From the NCBI GenBank assembly GCA_016713625.1, contig JADJOT010000002.1, positions 521,001-585,000 on the forward strand: DNA of 64,000 nt. Reading direction: 5' to 3'. The stretch is from Candidatus Accumulibacter affinis. GTDB taxonomy: Bacteria > Pseudomonadota > Gammaproteobacteria > Burkholderiales > Rhodocyclaceae. The notes beneath the pieces are model-generated. The model worked only from the letters and a program-made list of their open reading frames with translations, searched no databases and was not told where the DNA came from. A program made the translations under genes and the position numbers. Positions 43,693-52,601 of the stretch are shown here, in pieces. Each line of letters opens with the position of its first letter. Within the stretch, counting starts at the first letter, position 1.

Positions 43693-44289
43693 CTACTTGC
43701 GCATCGCTTTTTCGGATGGCGTCAGCGCGTCGATAAAGCCCTGACGACTGAAGATCCGCTCGCCATACTTCATCAACGGCGCCGCCACTCTCGACAGCTC
43801 GATACCGTAATGGCCCAGCCGCCAGAGCAGAGGCGCGATGGCGACGTCGAGCATGGAAAACTCTTCTCCGAGCATGTGCTTCTGCTTGACGAAAACTGGC
43901 GCCATTTCCGTGAGCCGGTCACGAATCTGCTGGCGTGAGCGCTCCGCTGCCTTGCTGTTCTTTTCGAGCGCTTCGATGTAGGCAAAGACTTCACGTTCCA
44001 TGGTGATCAAGAGCTGGCGCGCACGCGCGCGCATGATCGGATCGGCCGGCATCAGCTGCGGGTGCGGAAAACGTTCGTCGATGTACTCGTTGATGATGTT
44101 GGGCTCATACAGGATGAGGTCGCGTTCAACGAGTACCGGGACACGGCCGTAGGGATTGATGATGGCGATGTCTTCGGGTTTGGCGAAGAGGTCCACATCG
44201 ATCACCTGGAAATCCATGCCCTTCTCGTAGAGAACGATACGGCAACGGTGGCTGAACGGGCAGGTAGTTCCCGAATAGAGATTCATCAT
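43693..44289 (-). CDS. sspA: Stringent starvation protein A (GST-like)
   Basis: A 198-residue glutathione-S-transferase-fold protein that binds RNA polymerase in enterobacteria and modulates transcription during starvation. N-terminal thioredoxin-like domain with MNLYSGTTCPFSHRCRIVLYEKG, then NPYGRVPVLVERDLILYEPNIINEYIDERFPHP, and a C-terminal helical domain. GAGGG lies 8 bases before the ATG at 44289. The gene sits between petC and sspB, the usual order in this group. Confidence 0.94.
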   Translation of the reverse strand: MMNLYSGTTCPFSHRCRIVLYEKGMDFQVIDVDLFAKPEDIAIINPYGRVPVLVERDLILYEPNIINEYIDERFPHPQLMPADPIMRARARQLLITMEREVFAYIEALEKNSKAAERSRQQIRDRLTEMAPVFVKQKHMLGEEFSMLDVAIAPLLWRLGHYGIELSRVAAPLMKYGERIFSRQGFIDALTPSEKAMRK

Positions 44290-44388
44290 GATCAATACCC
44301 TCAAAAACGAATCGGCATCGCGGCGGCTGCGGGCGCTTGCTGCGCCCTCGCCGGCGATGCCGCGGCCTGAAACCCGGCGCTTGATTTC

Positions 44389-45099
44389 TTACTTGACGTC
44401 TTTCCAGTAGGCCTTCTTCAGCGCATAGGAAACGCCGAAAAGGACGACGAGAAAAGCCAGCACGCCGAAACCAATCTGCCTGCGGAAGCCGGCATGGGGC
44501 TCGGACATCCAGACCAGGAAGCCCACCAGGTCGGCGATCTGCTTGTCGTACTCGGCCGGCGAGAGGGTGCCGGGAACAGCCAGTTCCAGCTTGTGGTCGT
44601 GGTTCAATACCTGCAGCCCCTGCAGCTGCCAAAGGACATGCGGCATGCCGACGTTGGCAAAGATCGTGTTGTTCCAGCCGGTTGGCCGCTTTTCGTCAAC
44701 ATAGAAGGAACGCAGATAGGTGTACAACCAGTCGGCGCCGCTACCGTCCTCGGACGCGCGTGCACGGGCCACCAGCGTCAGATCAGGAGGTGCCGCACCA
44801 AACCACAGTTTCTGCTCGTCCGGACGCGCCGCGACGCGCATCGGCTCGCCGATTTTGACCGCCGTGAACATCAGGTTCTCCCTGATCTGTTGCTCGGTCA
44901 GCCCAAGGTCAGTCAGGCGACTGTAGCGGACGAAGCTCGCACCGTGGCAGTTCAGACAGTAGTTGACGAAGGTCCGGGCGCCGCTTTGCAGGGCCGCCTG
45001 GTCACCCTGTACGTCAGGCGCCTTGTCGAGATGCATACCTGCACCGCTGGCGAGAGCGACGAGCGGGGCAAAGAGCAATGCGGTAAGCAGTTTTTTCAT
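44389..45099 (-). CDS. petC: Cytochrome c1 of the bc1 complex
   Basis: A 236-residue membrane-anchored cytochrome. The N-terminus is a signal sequence (MKKLLTALLFAPLVALASG). The haem site is C48-x-x-C51-H52, and the sixth ligand Met is probably in KIGEPMRVA. A C-terminal membrane helix (IGFGVLAFLVVLFGVSYAL) anchors it before a basic tail. It passes electrons from the Rieske protein to soluble cytochrome c in the periplasm. AAGGA lies 9 bases upstream of the ATG at 45099. It is third in petABC. Confidence 0.96.
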   Translation of the reverse strand: MKKLLTALLFAPLVALASGAGMHLDKAPDVQGDQAALQSGARTFVNYCLNCHGASFVRYSRLTDLGLTEQQIRENLMFTAVKIGEPMRVAARPDEQKLWFGAAPPDLTLVARARASEDGSGADWLYTYLRSFYVDEKRPTGWNNTIFANVGMPHVLWQLQGLQVLNHDHKLELAVPGTLSPAEYDKQIADLVGFLVWMSEPHAGFRRQIGFGVLAFLVVLFGVSYALKKAYWKDVK

Positions 45100-45112
45100 T
45101 TTGTGCATTCCT

Positions 45113-46432
45113 TTACATCGTCACGCGGTCAGGTTCCGGCTTGTACTTGTCGATCTTCGACCACCAGGGCATGGTCAGGAAATAGAGAAAGTAGTAAGCG
45201 CTGAGGACCTGCGCCACCGGGGCGCCTGGGATGATGTCGAAGAAAGCGTAGGACGGCGGTTTCGTGCCAAGGAAGCCAAGGAGTACGAACGAGATCACGA
45301 AAATCGTCAGCAGCGTCTTGAAGATCGGGCCACGATAGCGGATCGACTTGACCGGACTACGGTCGAGCCATGGCAGGAAGAACAGAATCACGACGCCGCC
45401 GCCCATCGCTACGACACCCCAGAACTTGGCGTCGATGCCGAACAGCGGCCAGACCATGGCCCGCAGGAGCGAGTAGTAAGGCGTGAAATACCAGACCGGC
45501 GCGATGTGCAGCGGCGTCTTCAGCGGATCGGCCGGCAGGAAGTTGTTGTACTCGAGGAAGTAGCCGCCGCCTTCGGGAGCGAAGAAGACGATGATCGAGA
45601 ACACCATCAGGAAAACCACCACACCGACGATGTCCTTCACCGTGTAATACGGGTGGAAGGGAATGCCGTCGAGCGGGATGCCGCGCACGTCCTTGCGCTT
45701 CTTGATGTCGACGCCATCCGGGTTGTTCGATCCGACTTCATGCAGCGCCAGGATGTGGGCGGCGACGAGGCCGAGCAATACCAGCGGGACAGCGATGACG
45801 TGGAAAGAGAAGAAGCGGTTGAGTGTCGCGTCGCCGACGACAAAGTCGCCACGAATCCAGATCGAAAGCGGCTCACCGACCAGCGGGATCGCCGAGAACA
45901 GATTGACGATCACCTGCGCACCCCAAAAGGACATCTGTCCCCAGGGCAGGAGGTAGCCCATGAAGGCCTCGGCCATCAGACAGAGGAAGATCAACGTCCC
46001 GAAGATCCAGATCAGTTCGCGCGGCTTGCGATACGAGCCGTACAACATGCCGCGAAACATGTGCAGGTACACCACAACAAAGAATGCCGAGGCACCGGTT
46101 GAGTGCATGTAGCGAATCAGCCAGCCCCAGTTAACGTCTCGCATGATGTACTCGACGCTGGCGAAAGCGACGGGTATGCCATTCACGTTGAGCGATGCGT
46201 CGGGCTTGTAGTGCATGACCAGGAAGATGCCGGTGACGATCTGGATGACCAGAACGAGCATCGCCAACGAGCCAAAGAAGTACCAGAAGTTGAAGTTCTT
46301 CGGCGCATAGTACTCGGAAAGATGCGCGCGCCACATCGAGGTCGCTGGGAAGCGGGCGTCAACCCACTCGTGCAGTTTGCCCTGCGGCGAACCATCAGAC
46401 TTGTATTTTTCGAAATCCGTATTCGACGCCAT
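45113..46432 (-). CDS. petB: Cytochrome b of the bc1 complex
   Basis: A 439-residue integral membrane protein with about eight helices. Haem-ligand histidines lie in the second and fourth helices (RYMHSTGASAFF; RFFSFHVIAVPLVLLGLVAAHIL). The Qo-site PEWY-type motif is replaced by the usual proteobacterial context (TPLHIAPVWYFTPYYSLLRA). It carries ubiquinol oxidation and the Q-cycle in the inner membrane. It starts 3 bp after the end of the Rieske gene and is followed by petC. Confidence 0.97.
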   Translation of the reverse strand: MASNTDFEKYKSDGSPQGKLHEWVDARFPATSMWRAHLSEYYAPKNFNFWYFFGSLAMLVLVIQIVTGIFLVMHYKPDASLNVNGIPVAFASVEYIMRDVNWGWLIRYMHSTGASAFFVVVYLHMFRGMLYGSYRKPRELIWIFGTLIFLCLMAEAFMGYLLPWGQMSFWGAQVIVNLFSAIPLVGEPLSIWIRGDFVVGDATLNRFFSFHVIAVPLVLLGLVAAHILALHEVGSNNPDGVDIKKRKDVRGIPLDGIPFHPYYTVKDIVGVVVFLMVFSIIVFFAPEGGGYFLEYNNFLPADPLKTPLHIAPVWYFTPYYSLLRAMVWPLFGIDAKFWGVVAMGGGVVILFFLPWLDRSPVKSIRYRGPIFKTLLTIFVISFVLLGFLGTKPPSYAFFDIIPGAPVAQVLSAYYFLYFLTMPWWSKIDKYKPEPDRVTM

Positions 46433-46435
46433 GGT

Positions 46436-47031
46436 TTAAGCCCCCTTCTTGTCTTCACCGATGAGAATGCGCTTCTCCGACAGGTACATGTGCGGTGGCA
46501 CCTCCAGGTTGTCGGGTGCCGGCTTGTTCTTGAAGACCCGGCCGGCGAAGTCGAAGGTCGAACCGTGACACGGGCACAGGAAGCCGCCCAGCCAACTGGC
46601 GTCCATACCGTCTTCGGTACCCTTTTTGAATTTGGCCGAGGGCGAGCAGCCGAGGTGCGTACAGATCCCTACCGCTACCAGAATCTCCGGTTTGATCGAG
46701 CGCGTTTCGTTCTGGCAGGACGCCGGCTGCATTGGCTTTTCAGACTTCGGATCGGCCAGGGCGTCGTTGAGCAGGGGCAAGGTTTCCAGCATGGGCTGGC
46801 TGCGGTTGATGATCCACACCGGCTTTCCCGCCACTCGACGGTCATCATCTGACCAGACTCAAGACTGCCGATATCGACTTCTACCGGCGCACCAGCAGCC
46901 CTGGCTCGCTCGGACGGCAGCATGCTCGAGATGAAAGGCACGACAGCAACCAGCGCCCCCACCCCACCGATCGCGGCGGTCGCGACGACCAGCCGTCGCC
47001 TGCCGCCGTCCACTTTGCACTCATTGCTCAT
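46436..47031 (-). pseudogene. petA: Rieske iron-sulfur protein of bc1 complex, one-base frameshift
   Basis: Frame 1 from ATG 47031 gives a twin-arginine-type start (GGRRRLVVATAAIGGVGALVAVVPFISS) and reaches MMTVEWR. Frame 2 continues with GKPVWIINRSQPML and the 2Fe-2S boxes CTHLGC and CPCHGS, to TAA 46436-46438. The break is at about 46826-46831, where the minus strand has GGCGGGAAAG and one more G would restore WRGKPVW. bc1 is normally needed for respiration and the two halves are otherwise perfect, so a sequencing error in the G run is likely. AGGAA lies 8 bases before the ATG. Confidence 0.88.
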
Positions 47032-47082
47032 AGCGCTGATTCCTAGGACGTAATGAAAAATTGGTACGAACTAAACCGTCGC

Positions 47083-47088
47083 ATTATA
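47083..47088 (-). promoter_or_regulatory. Likely -10 box of the petABC-sspAB operon
   Basis: A perfect TATAAT on the minus strand lies 52 bp before the petA start. The best -35 at 17 bp (TTCTAT) is poor, so the call rests on the -10 alone. Confidence 0.45.
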
Positions 47089-47132
47089 CGCCAATCTCAA
47101 CACAGATAGAATTCCGAGCACTCCCGAAACCC

Positions 47133-47735
47133 TTAGCCAGCAAGCGGTCGGCGCTCACGCAAGGCCTGCGCCAGAGTGCCCGCGTCGACGTATTCAAGTT
47201 CGCCACCCACCGGCACACCGCGGGCGATGCGTGACACACGGATGCCCCGACTTCTGAGCATCTCGGAAAGGTAGTGCGCCGTTGCTTCGCCCTCGTTGGT
47301 GTAGTTCGTGGCAATGATCACCTCTCTCACCACGCCATCAGAGGCACGCGCCAGCAGACGCTCGAGGTGTAACTCGCCGGGCCCGATGCCGTCCAGCGGC
47401 GAGACGCGACCCATCAGGACGTAATACAGCCCCGAATAGGCGTGCGTCTGCTCCAGCATGTTCATGTCCACCGGTGTTTCGACAATGCACAGCTGGCTGC
47501 TGTCGCGCTTGTTCGAGAGACAACGGCCGCAGATTTCGGACTCGGTAAAGGTGTTGCAGCGCGCACAGTGGCGCAACGCGCCGAGCGCGAACTGCAGCGC
47601 GTCGGACAGCCGCTGAGCGCCTGAACGATTGTGCTGCAGCAGGTGATAAGCCATGCGCTGAGCCGATTTCGGACCCACCCCGGGGAGACAGCGCAAAGCC
47701 TCGATCAATGACTCGAGGCTAGAGGGAGTGCTCAT
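47133..47735 (-). CDS. recR: Recombination mediator RecR
   Basis: A 200-residue protein. It has an N-terminal helix-hairpin-helix (LRCLPGVGPKSAQRMAYHLL), a four-cysteine zinc finger (CARCNTFTESEICGRC, about 57-72), a Toprim domain (IVETPVDMNMLEQT; EVIIATNYTNEGEATAHYL) and the C-terminal IARGVPVGGELEYVDAGTL. With RecO it loads RecA at gaps. Its ATG overlaps the TGA of ybaB, so they are co-translated. Confidence 0.97.
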   Translation of the reverse strand: MSTPSSLESLIEALRCLPGVGPKSAQRMAYHLLQHNRSGAQRLSDALQFALGALRHCARCNTFTESEICGRCLSNKRDSSQLCIVETPVDMNMLEQTHAYSGLYYVLMGRVSPLDGIGPGELHLERLLARASDGVVREVIIATNYTNEGEATAHYLSEMLRSRGIRVSRIARGVPVGGELEYVDAGTLAQALRERRPLAG

Positions 47736-48058
47736 CAGAACGGCATTTTGAACCCGGGTGGCAGGTTGAGCCCCGCGGAAAAACCGGCCATACGTTCCTG
47801 CGAGACTTCCTCGGCGCGGCGCACGGCGTCGTTCAAGGCGGCCGCAATGAGGTCCTCGAGCATCTCCTTGTCGTCCATCACCGAGGGGTCGATGGTGACG
47901 CGGCGGACGGCGTGCGCGCAGGTCATCAGCACCTTGACCATGCCGGCACCTGATTGCCCCTCGACTTCGAGCTGCGCCAGCTGCTCCTGGGTCTTTTTCA
48001 TGTTTTCCTGCATCTGCTGGGCCTGTTTCATCAGACCGGCGATTCCGCCTTTCATCAT
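47735..48058 (-). CDS. ybaB: YbaB/EbfC nucleoid-associated protein
   Basis: A 107-residue member of the YbaB family. It reads MKGGIAGLMKQAQQMQENMKKTQEQLAQLEVEG and ends with GLNLPPGFKMPF, the family hallmark. These dimers bind DNA, with a role in nucleoid organisation or expression. Two ATGs stand side by side at 48058 and 48055. It sits between dnaX and recR in the classic order, with overlap into recR. Confidence 0.96.
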   Translation of the reverse strand: MMKGGIAGLMKQAQQMQENMKKTQEQLAQLEVEGQSGAGMVKVLMTCAHAVRRVTIDPSVMDDKEMLEDLIAAALNDAVRRAEEVSQERMAGFSAGLNLPPGFKMPF

Positions 48059-48078
48059 CTTGCTTGCCTCGACTTGAA

Positions 48079-49734
48079 TTAAATGGGTTTGATGGAAGAT
48101 TCGATCAGCGTTGCGTCGAACATTTCGATGACTTCACGCACGAAGCCATCCTGCTCGACCGAAGCTACGGCGCGATCCATTCGTTCGCGGCGGTCACGCT
48201 GCGCCGCTGCCGCGGGGGTATCCCCCGAACCTTCTGCGAGTTCGATTGCCAATTGCAGGGGTCTGCCGAAATGTTCGTTCAGCGCTTGCTGCAGCTTTTC
48301 CTGCGCGGGTTTCATCAACAGATGGCGATGCGTCGGTGAAAGGCGCAGGACGATACGTCCCCCTCCCTGATCACACAGCTCACAATGCTGCGCCAATTCC
48401 CGCGCCATGCCGCTGACCTTGAGAGCCGCCAGAACCTCGTGCCAGTCGCCAGCCGCGCGGGCCACCGGCTCGGCCGCGCGTAGCGGCAGGGGTGCGGCAA
48501 CCGGCGACGCAGCCGGTCGCTCCGTTGTCGGGGCAGCAAACGCCAGGTCGATCGATGGCGGAGAGACTGCGCTGCTGCGCGTCGGTGGCGAGGGCAGACG
48601 CCTGGCGATGGCCGCGACAGGCGTCGAGTCGGTACCCGCAGCATCCTCGAACACCGGGCGAAAAGCGTGCAGGCGCAGCAAGGTCATGACGAAACCGGCC
48701 TGTTCGTCCGGCGCCAAAGGCAGTTCCTGGCGACCGTGCACGGCGATCTGGTAGGCGAGTTGAATGAACTCCGGATCGAGCCTGGTCGCGATGTCGAGAA
48801 GACGCTGGCGCTCCGGCAAATCGTCGGCGATGGCTTGCGGCGCTAGCTGGGCGATCTGCAGACGGGTGAACAGGCTGGCCATTTCCTGGAGAGCAGCGTC
48901 AAACGACAGGCTGCGCGCAGCCATGTCGTCGGCAACCTGCAGCAAGGCTGCGGCATCGCCGGCGAGCAGCGAATCAATGATCGAGAACAAGTGGTCAAGG
49001 TCAACCGCGCCGAGCATCTCGCGCACCTGTGCCTCCTCGACCTTGCCCGAACCGTGTGCAATTGCCTGGTCGAGCAGCGACAGTGCATCGCGCATGCTGC
49101 CCGCGGCCGAGCGCGCGAGCAACTGCAGGGCGCCGACCTCGGCACTGATCGCCTCAACTTCGAGGATTTTCTTGAGGTGGCCGGCGATCAGCGGCTGGGT
49201 CATCTGCTTGAGGTTGAATTGCAGGCAACGCGAGAGAACGGTCACCGGGATCTTCTGCGGGTCGGTGGTCGCCAGAATGAATTTAACGTGTTCCGGAGGC
49301 TCTTCGAGGGTCTTCAGCATGGCGTTGAAGGCCGAATTCGACAGCATGTGCACCTCGTCGATCACGTAAACCTTGAACCGGCCACGGGTTGGCGCATAGA
49401 CCGCGTTTTCGAGGAGTTGCCGCATTTCGTCGACCTTGGTATTGGTCGCTGCGTCCACCTCGAGCAGATCGACGAATCGTCCAGAGTCGATCTCCTGGCA
49501 GGCAGAGCAAACGCCACAGGGCGTGGCGGTAACACCGGTCTCGCAGTTCAGCGCCTTGGCAAGGATGCGCGCCAGCGTGGTTTTCCCGACCCCACGGGTA
49601 CCGGTAAACAGATAGGCATGATGCAGGCGTTGTTCAGTCAGCGCGTGCGTCAGTGCCCGGACAACATGCTCCTGCCCGACCAGACTGGCAAAGCTTCTCG
49701 GGCGCCACTTGCGTGCCAGGACTTGGTAACTCAT
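48079..49734 (-). CDS. dnaX: DNA polymerase III subunit gamma/tau
   Basis: A 551-residue clamp-loader subunit. Walker A GTRGVGKTT is at residues 45-53, the zinc-binding cysteines are C64, C73, C76, C79, and the Walker B segment is VYVIDEVHML. The C-terminal third is Ala/Pro-rich and then ends in a tau-like domain that binds polymerase and helicase. It loads the sliding clamp at the replication fork. It is first of dnaX-ybaB-recR and is preceded by the SRP RNA gene on the same strand. Confidence 0.96.
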   Translation of the reverse strand: MSYQVLARKWRPRSFASLVGQEHVVRALTHALTEQRLHHAYLFTGTRGVGKTTLARILAKALNCETGVTATPCGVCSACQEIDSGRFVDLLEVDAATNTKVDEMRQLLENAVYAPTRGRFKVYVIDEVHMLSNSAFNAMLKTLEEPPEHVKFILATTDPQKIPVTVLSRCLQFNLKQMTQPLIAGHLKKILEVEAISAEVGALQLLARSAAGSMRDALSLLDQAIAHGSGKVEEAQVREMLGAVDLDHLFSIIDSLLAGDAAALLQVADDMAARSLSFDAALQEMASLFTRLQIAQLAPQAIADDLPERQRLLDIATRLDPEFIQLAYQIAVHGRQELPLAPDEQAGFVMTLLRLHAFRPVFEDAAGTDSTPVAAIARRLPSPPTRSSAVSPPSIDLAFAAPTTERPAASPVAAPLPLRAAEPVARAAGDWHEVLAALKVSGMARELAQHCELCDQGGGRIVLRLSPTHRHLLMKPAQEKLQQALNEHFGRPLQLAIELAEGSGDTPAAAAQRDRRERMDRAVASVEQDGFVREVIEMFDATLIESSIKPI

Positions 49735-49840
49735 GGGTCGATTCTAGCAGATGGGCGTTTTTCGGCCGCTGGGTTTCTTCAAGGTGGCGCCGGAAAAACG
49801 GTCAGCAGTCAGCAATTCGCGACAGGCAGAAAGGGCGGAA

Positions 49841-49942
49841 GGTGGCGAGCCTTACCCCCGGCACTCACATCAGACGGCTGTGGCTGCTTCCTTCCGGACC
49901 TGACCAGGTTCACCATCCTGCGATGCGGGGAGACCCGCCACC
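49841..49942 (-). ncRNA. ffs: Signal recognition particle 4.5S RNA
   Basis: About 102 bases on the minus strand with closing ends GGTGGCG...CGCCACC and the conserved apical loop segment GGTCAGGTCCGGAAGGAAGC followed by AGCC. This is the Ffh-binding hairpin of bacterial SRP RNA. Location directly upstream of dnaX is typical of proteobacteria. A TAGCAT -10-like element lies at 49947-49952. Confidence 0.93.
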
Positions 49943-50164
49943 AACAATGCTATCACATCACCTGCCGCCGCGGCCAGAAGCAGGAGCGCTTGAGTAGTTC
50001 CGACGTGCGAACAGATCGGTTGCAGCAGCCTGCCTGCAGCGACGATAATGCCCCTGGCCACAACTTTAGCCCAGCGCCGCGAGGATAGACCTTGAACGAG
50101 CGGCATCGACCGTGCCAGGCAACGAAGACCATTCATCAGACCAGACCCCTTGCCGAGAAATGCA

Positions 50165-50869
50165 ATGACCGAAAGCGACGACATCCTGGCCATTCCACTG
50201 TGGATCAATGGCCACGCCTATCTGACCATGGCGCCAGCCTTTTTCGATGTCTGCGATGCACGCAGTGGCGAGGTCAGGCGGCGTACGCCCTTGTGCGGTG
50301 CAAACGAAGCGCTTGCCGCCGTCGAATCGGCGCGTCAGGCACAGCCGGCCTGGGCTGCGCGATCCGTCGAGGAGCGTGCCGGGCTGCTCGCTGCGCTGGC
50401 CGATTCGCTGGCCGGATACGGCGAACACTTTGCAGGCCTGATCGCCGAGGAAACAGGTGTCGACCCAACCTTGGCGGCGAGCGAAGTGAAGATGGCATTG
50501 AGCGTGCTGAAGGCGGTGACCACTGCTGCCGCGACTACTGCTGACAGCGGCGTGGTGGCGGTGGTCAGCGACGACCGTGCGCCCTTGCTGGGCTCACTGG
50601 GGCATGCCGTTCCAGCACTGCTGGCGGGCGCAACGGTGATCCTCAAGCCGAGCCCGAAAGCACCCTCTGCGGCCTTCGCTCTGGCTGAACTGACCGCCCG
50701 CTGCGGCTTTCCGGCGGGTGTGGTCAACCTTCTGCACGGTGACCTGGCAGCCATCGAAGGCTTGTGCGCCGCCGCAGGCGTAAGCGTGCTGTACTTTGCC
50801 GGCGATCCGGCTCTCGGCGCCAGGGTGGCGGCCATTGCCGCCCGCCACGGCAAACCGTTCAGGGACTGA
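50165..50869 (+). CDS. Truncated aldehyde dehydrogenase-like protein
   Basis: A 234-residue protein equal to the N-terminal half of the aldehyde dehydrogenase superfamily (VESARQAQPAWAARSVEERAGLLAALADSL; GSLGHAVPALLAGATVILKPSPKAPSAAFALAEL; GFPAGVVNLLHGD). The domain with the catalytic Cys and the general-base Glu is missing, and the protein ends cleanly at TGA. Family members are about 480 residues. It is 3 bp upstream of a D-2-hydroxyacid dehydrogenase gene. It cannot be a normal dehydrogenase; it may be a decayed paralogue or a binding-only protein. The ATG at 50165 is chosen by length. Confidence 0.75.
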   Translation: MTESDDILAIPLWINGHAYLTMAPAFFDVCDARSGEVRRRTPLCGANEALAAVESARQAQPAWAARSVEERAGLLAALADSLAGYGEHFAGLIAEETGVDPTLAASEVKMALSVLKAVTTAAATTADSGVVAVVSDDRAPLLGSLGHAVPALLAGATVILKPSPKAPSAAFALAELTARCGFPAGVVNLLHGDLAAIEGLCAAAGVSVLYFAGDPALGARVAAIAARHGKPFRD

Positions 50870-50872
50870 AGC

Positions 50873-51829
50873 ATGCAGCGTATTGTCTACCTCGAAAGTG
50901 AATCGATCATCGCCAAAATGCGGCGTCCGGATTTTTCCCATCACTGGGTAGAATACCGGCAGACGCTGCAGCCACAGGTCGCCGAGCGGCTGGCCGAGGC
51001 AAGCATCGCGATCGTCAACAAGTTGCCGATCGGCGCCGAGTTGATCGCCGCGCTACCGGCCCTGCGGATGGTCGCCGTCGCGGCGACGGGCACCAACAAC
51101 GTCGACCTCGAGGCGTGCCGAGCACGCGGGATCGTCGTCTCGAACATCCGCGGCTATGCGGCGCATACCGTTCCCGAACATGTCTTCGCGCTACTGCTGT
51201 CGCTGTCGCGCAATGTGCTCGCCTACCGGCAGACGGTTGCTGCCGGCGCCTGGCAGCATTCCACACAGTTCTGCTGCTTCGATTACCCGATTCGCGACCT
51301 GCACGGTGCCACCCTGACGGTGATTGGCGGCGGCAGTCTCGGCAGCGGGGTCGTCAGACTTGCCGAGGCTTTCGGCATGCGTGTTTTGCGCAGCGAACGC
51401 AAGGGCGCGCTGAACGTTCGTCCACACTACACACCCTTCGACGAGGCCTTGCGAGAGGCTGACGCGATCTCGCTGCACTGCCCGCTGACCGCCGAGACAC
51501 GTAATCTCATCGGCGAGTACGAATTGCGCGCGATGAAACCTTCGGCATTGTTGATCAACACCGCGCGCGGCGGCCTGGTCGATGAAGGAGCGCTGGCCAC
51601 AGCCCTGCATGAGGGCTGGATTGCTGGTGCCGGTTTCGATGTGTTGACGGTCGAGCCACCAAGCGGCGGCAACATTCTGCTGGCGCCGGATCTGCTCGCG
51701 CTACCCAATTTCCTGCTGACGCCGCACGTAGCCTGGGCAAGTGGATCTGCGATGCAGGCGCTCGCCGACCAACTTACCGCCAACCTCGAAGCCTTCGCTC
51801 GCGGCGACCCACAGAACCGGGTTGCCTGA
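50873..51829 (+). CDS. D-2-hydroxyacid dehydrogenase (hydroxypyruvate reductase-like)
   Basis: A 318-residue NAD(P)-dependent enzyme. Nucleotide-binding loop GGGSLGSGVV, substrate-binding MVAVAATGTNNVDLEACRARGI, catalytic Arg in NTARGGLVDE, and Glu/His in the VEPPSGG...LTPHVAWAS region. The family reduces glyoxylate or hydroxypyruvate or oxidises D-glycerate; the sequence resembles glycerate dehydrogenase (HprA), but the exact substrate is uncertain. It is coupled to the truncated aldehyde dehydrogenase-like gene upstream. Confidence 0.87.
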   Translation: MQRIVYLESESIIAKMRRPDFSHHWVEYRQTLQPQVAERLAEASIAIVNKLPIGAELIAALPALRMVAVAATGTNNVDLEACRARGIVVSNIRGYAAHTVPEHVFALLLSLSRNVLAYRQTVAAGAWQHSTQFCCFDYPIRDLHGATLTVIGGGSLGSGVVRLAEAFGMRVLRSERKGALNVRPHYTPFDEALREADAISLHCPLTAETRNLIGEYELRAMKPSALLINTARGGLVDEGALATALHEGWIAGAGFDVLTVEPPSGGNILLAPDLLALPNFLLTPHVAWASGSAMQALADQLTANLEAFARGDPQNRVA

Positions 51830-51931
51830 ATTTGCTCTCGTGGTAACGCTTGCGCAGGATCCTCCCAGCAAGTGCCGGCGGCCTGGCGCGGGCGCGCACG
51901 GCAGTGGCAGCCGGGGGCGAGGGAATCGGGC

Positions 51932-51937
51932 TATAAT
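51932..51937 (+). promoter_or_regulatory. Likely -10 box of queD
   Basis: A perfect TATAAT lies 28 bp before the queD ATG. No good -35 is visible at 16-18 bp. Confidence 0.45.
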
Positions 51938-51964
51938 CGACAGTCCATTTACGGTGCCTTTTCG

Positions 51965-52409
51965 ATGCTGATCACCCGTCGCCTGGAGTTTGACGCAGGC
52001 CACCGCATTCCCGACCACAAGAGTCAATGCCGACACCTGCACGGGCACCGCTATGCAATCGAGATCACTCTTGCCGGCGACATCATCGACCTCGACGGCG
52101 ACCCGGCCAATGGGATGGTGATGGATTTTTCCGAGGTCAAGTCGCTGGCGGCGAAGCATCTGGTCGATGCCTGGGATCATGCCTTCCTGGCCTATGCCGG
52201 CGACCTGCCGGTGGTGGAACTTCCTGGCGTCGCTGCCGGAGCACAAGACGGTGTTGCTCGACTGCGTGCCGACCGCCGAAAACCTGGCGCAGAGAGCGTT
52301 CGAGATTCTCGATGCGGTGTATCGGGACAGCTACGGCAAACAGCTGCGACTCGAACGCTTGCGTCTCTACGAAACGCCCAATTGCTGGGCCGAGGCAATT
52401 TGCGAATAG
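51965..52409 (+). pseudogene. queD: 6-carboxytetrahydropterin synthase QueD, one-base frameshift
   Basis: Frame 1 from ATG 51965 reads MLITRRLEFDAGHRIPDH with the zinc-binding CRHLHGHRY and the catalytic region DFSEVKSLAAKH...WDHAFL. It then changes frame at about 52218 (VVE to FLASLPEHKTVLLDCVPTAENLA). The second frame ends ...LYETPNCWAEAICE at TAG 52407-52409. An extra A in GTGGTGGAAC accounts for it. QueD makes a precursor of queuosine and 7-deazaguanine. Both halves are well conserved, so sequencing error is a real possibility. Confidence 0.87.
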
Positions 52410-52601
52410 CCCGGACTTGGGCAAAGCGCGTGGCAGTCAACGACCGCCTGGCGATGACTTTCATCTTCCGGGGTGTCCGAAACCGCCGCGACCGGTTTAT
52501 CCAGGGGACGGCTGCGCAGCCCCGCAATCGATGCTTGCGCACTGTCCAGCCGCCCGTCCAACCAGCGCGAGGAACCTCCTCCGAGTAGCCGAAAGACGCT
52601 G

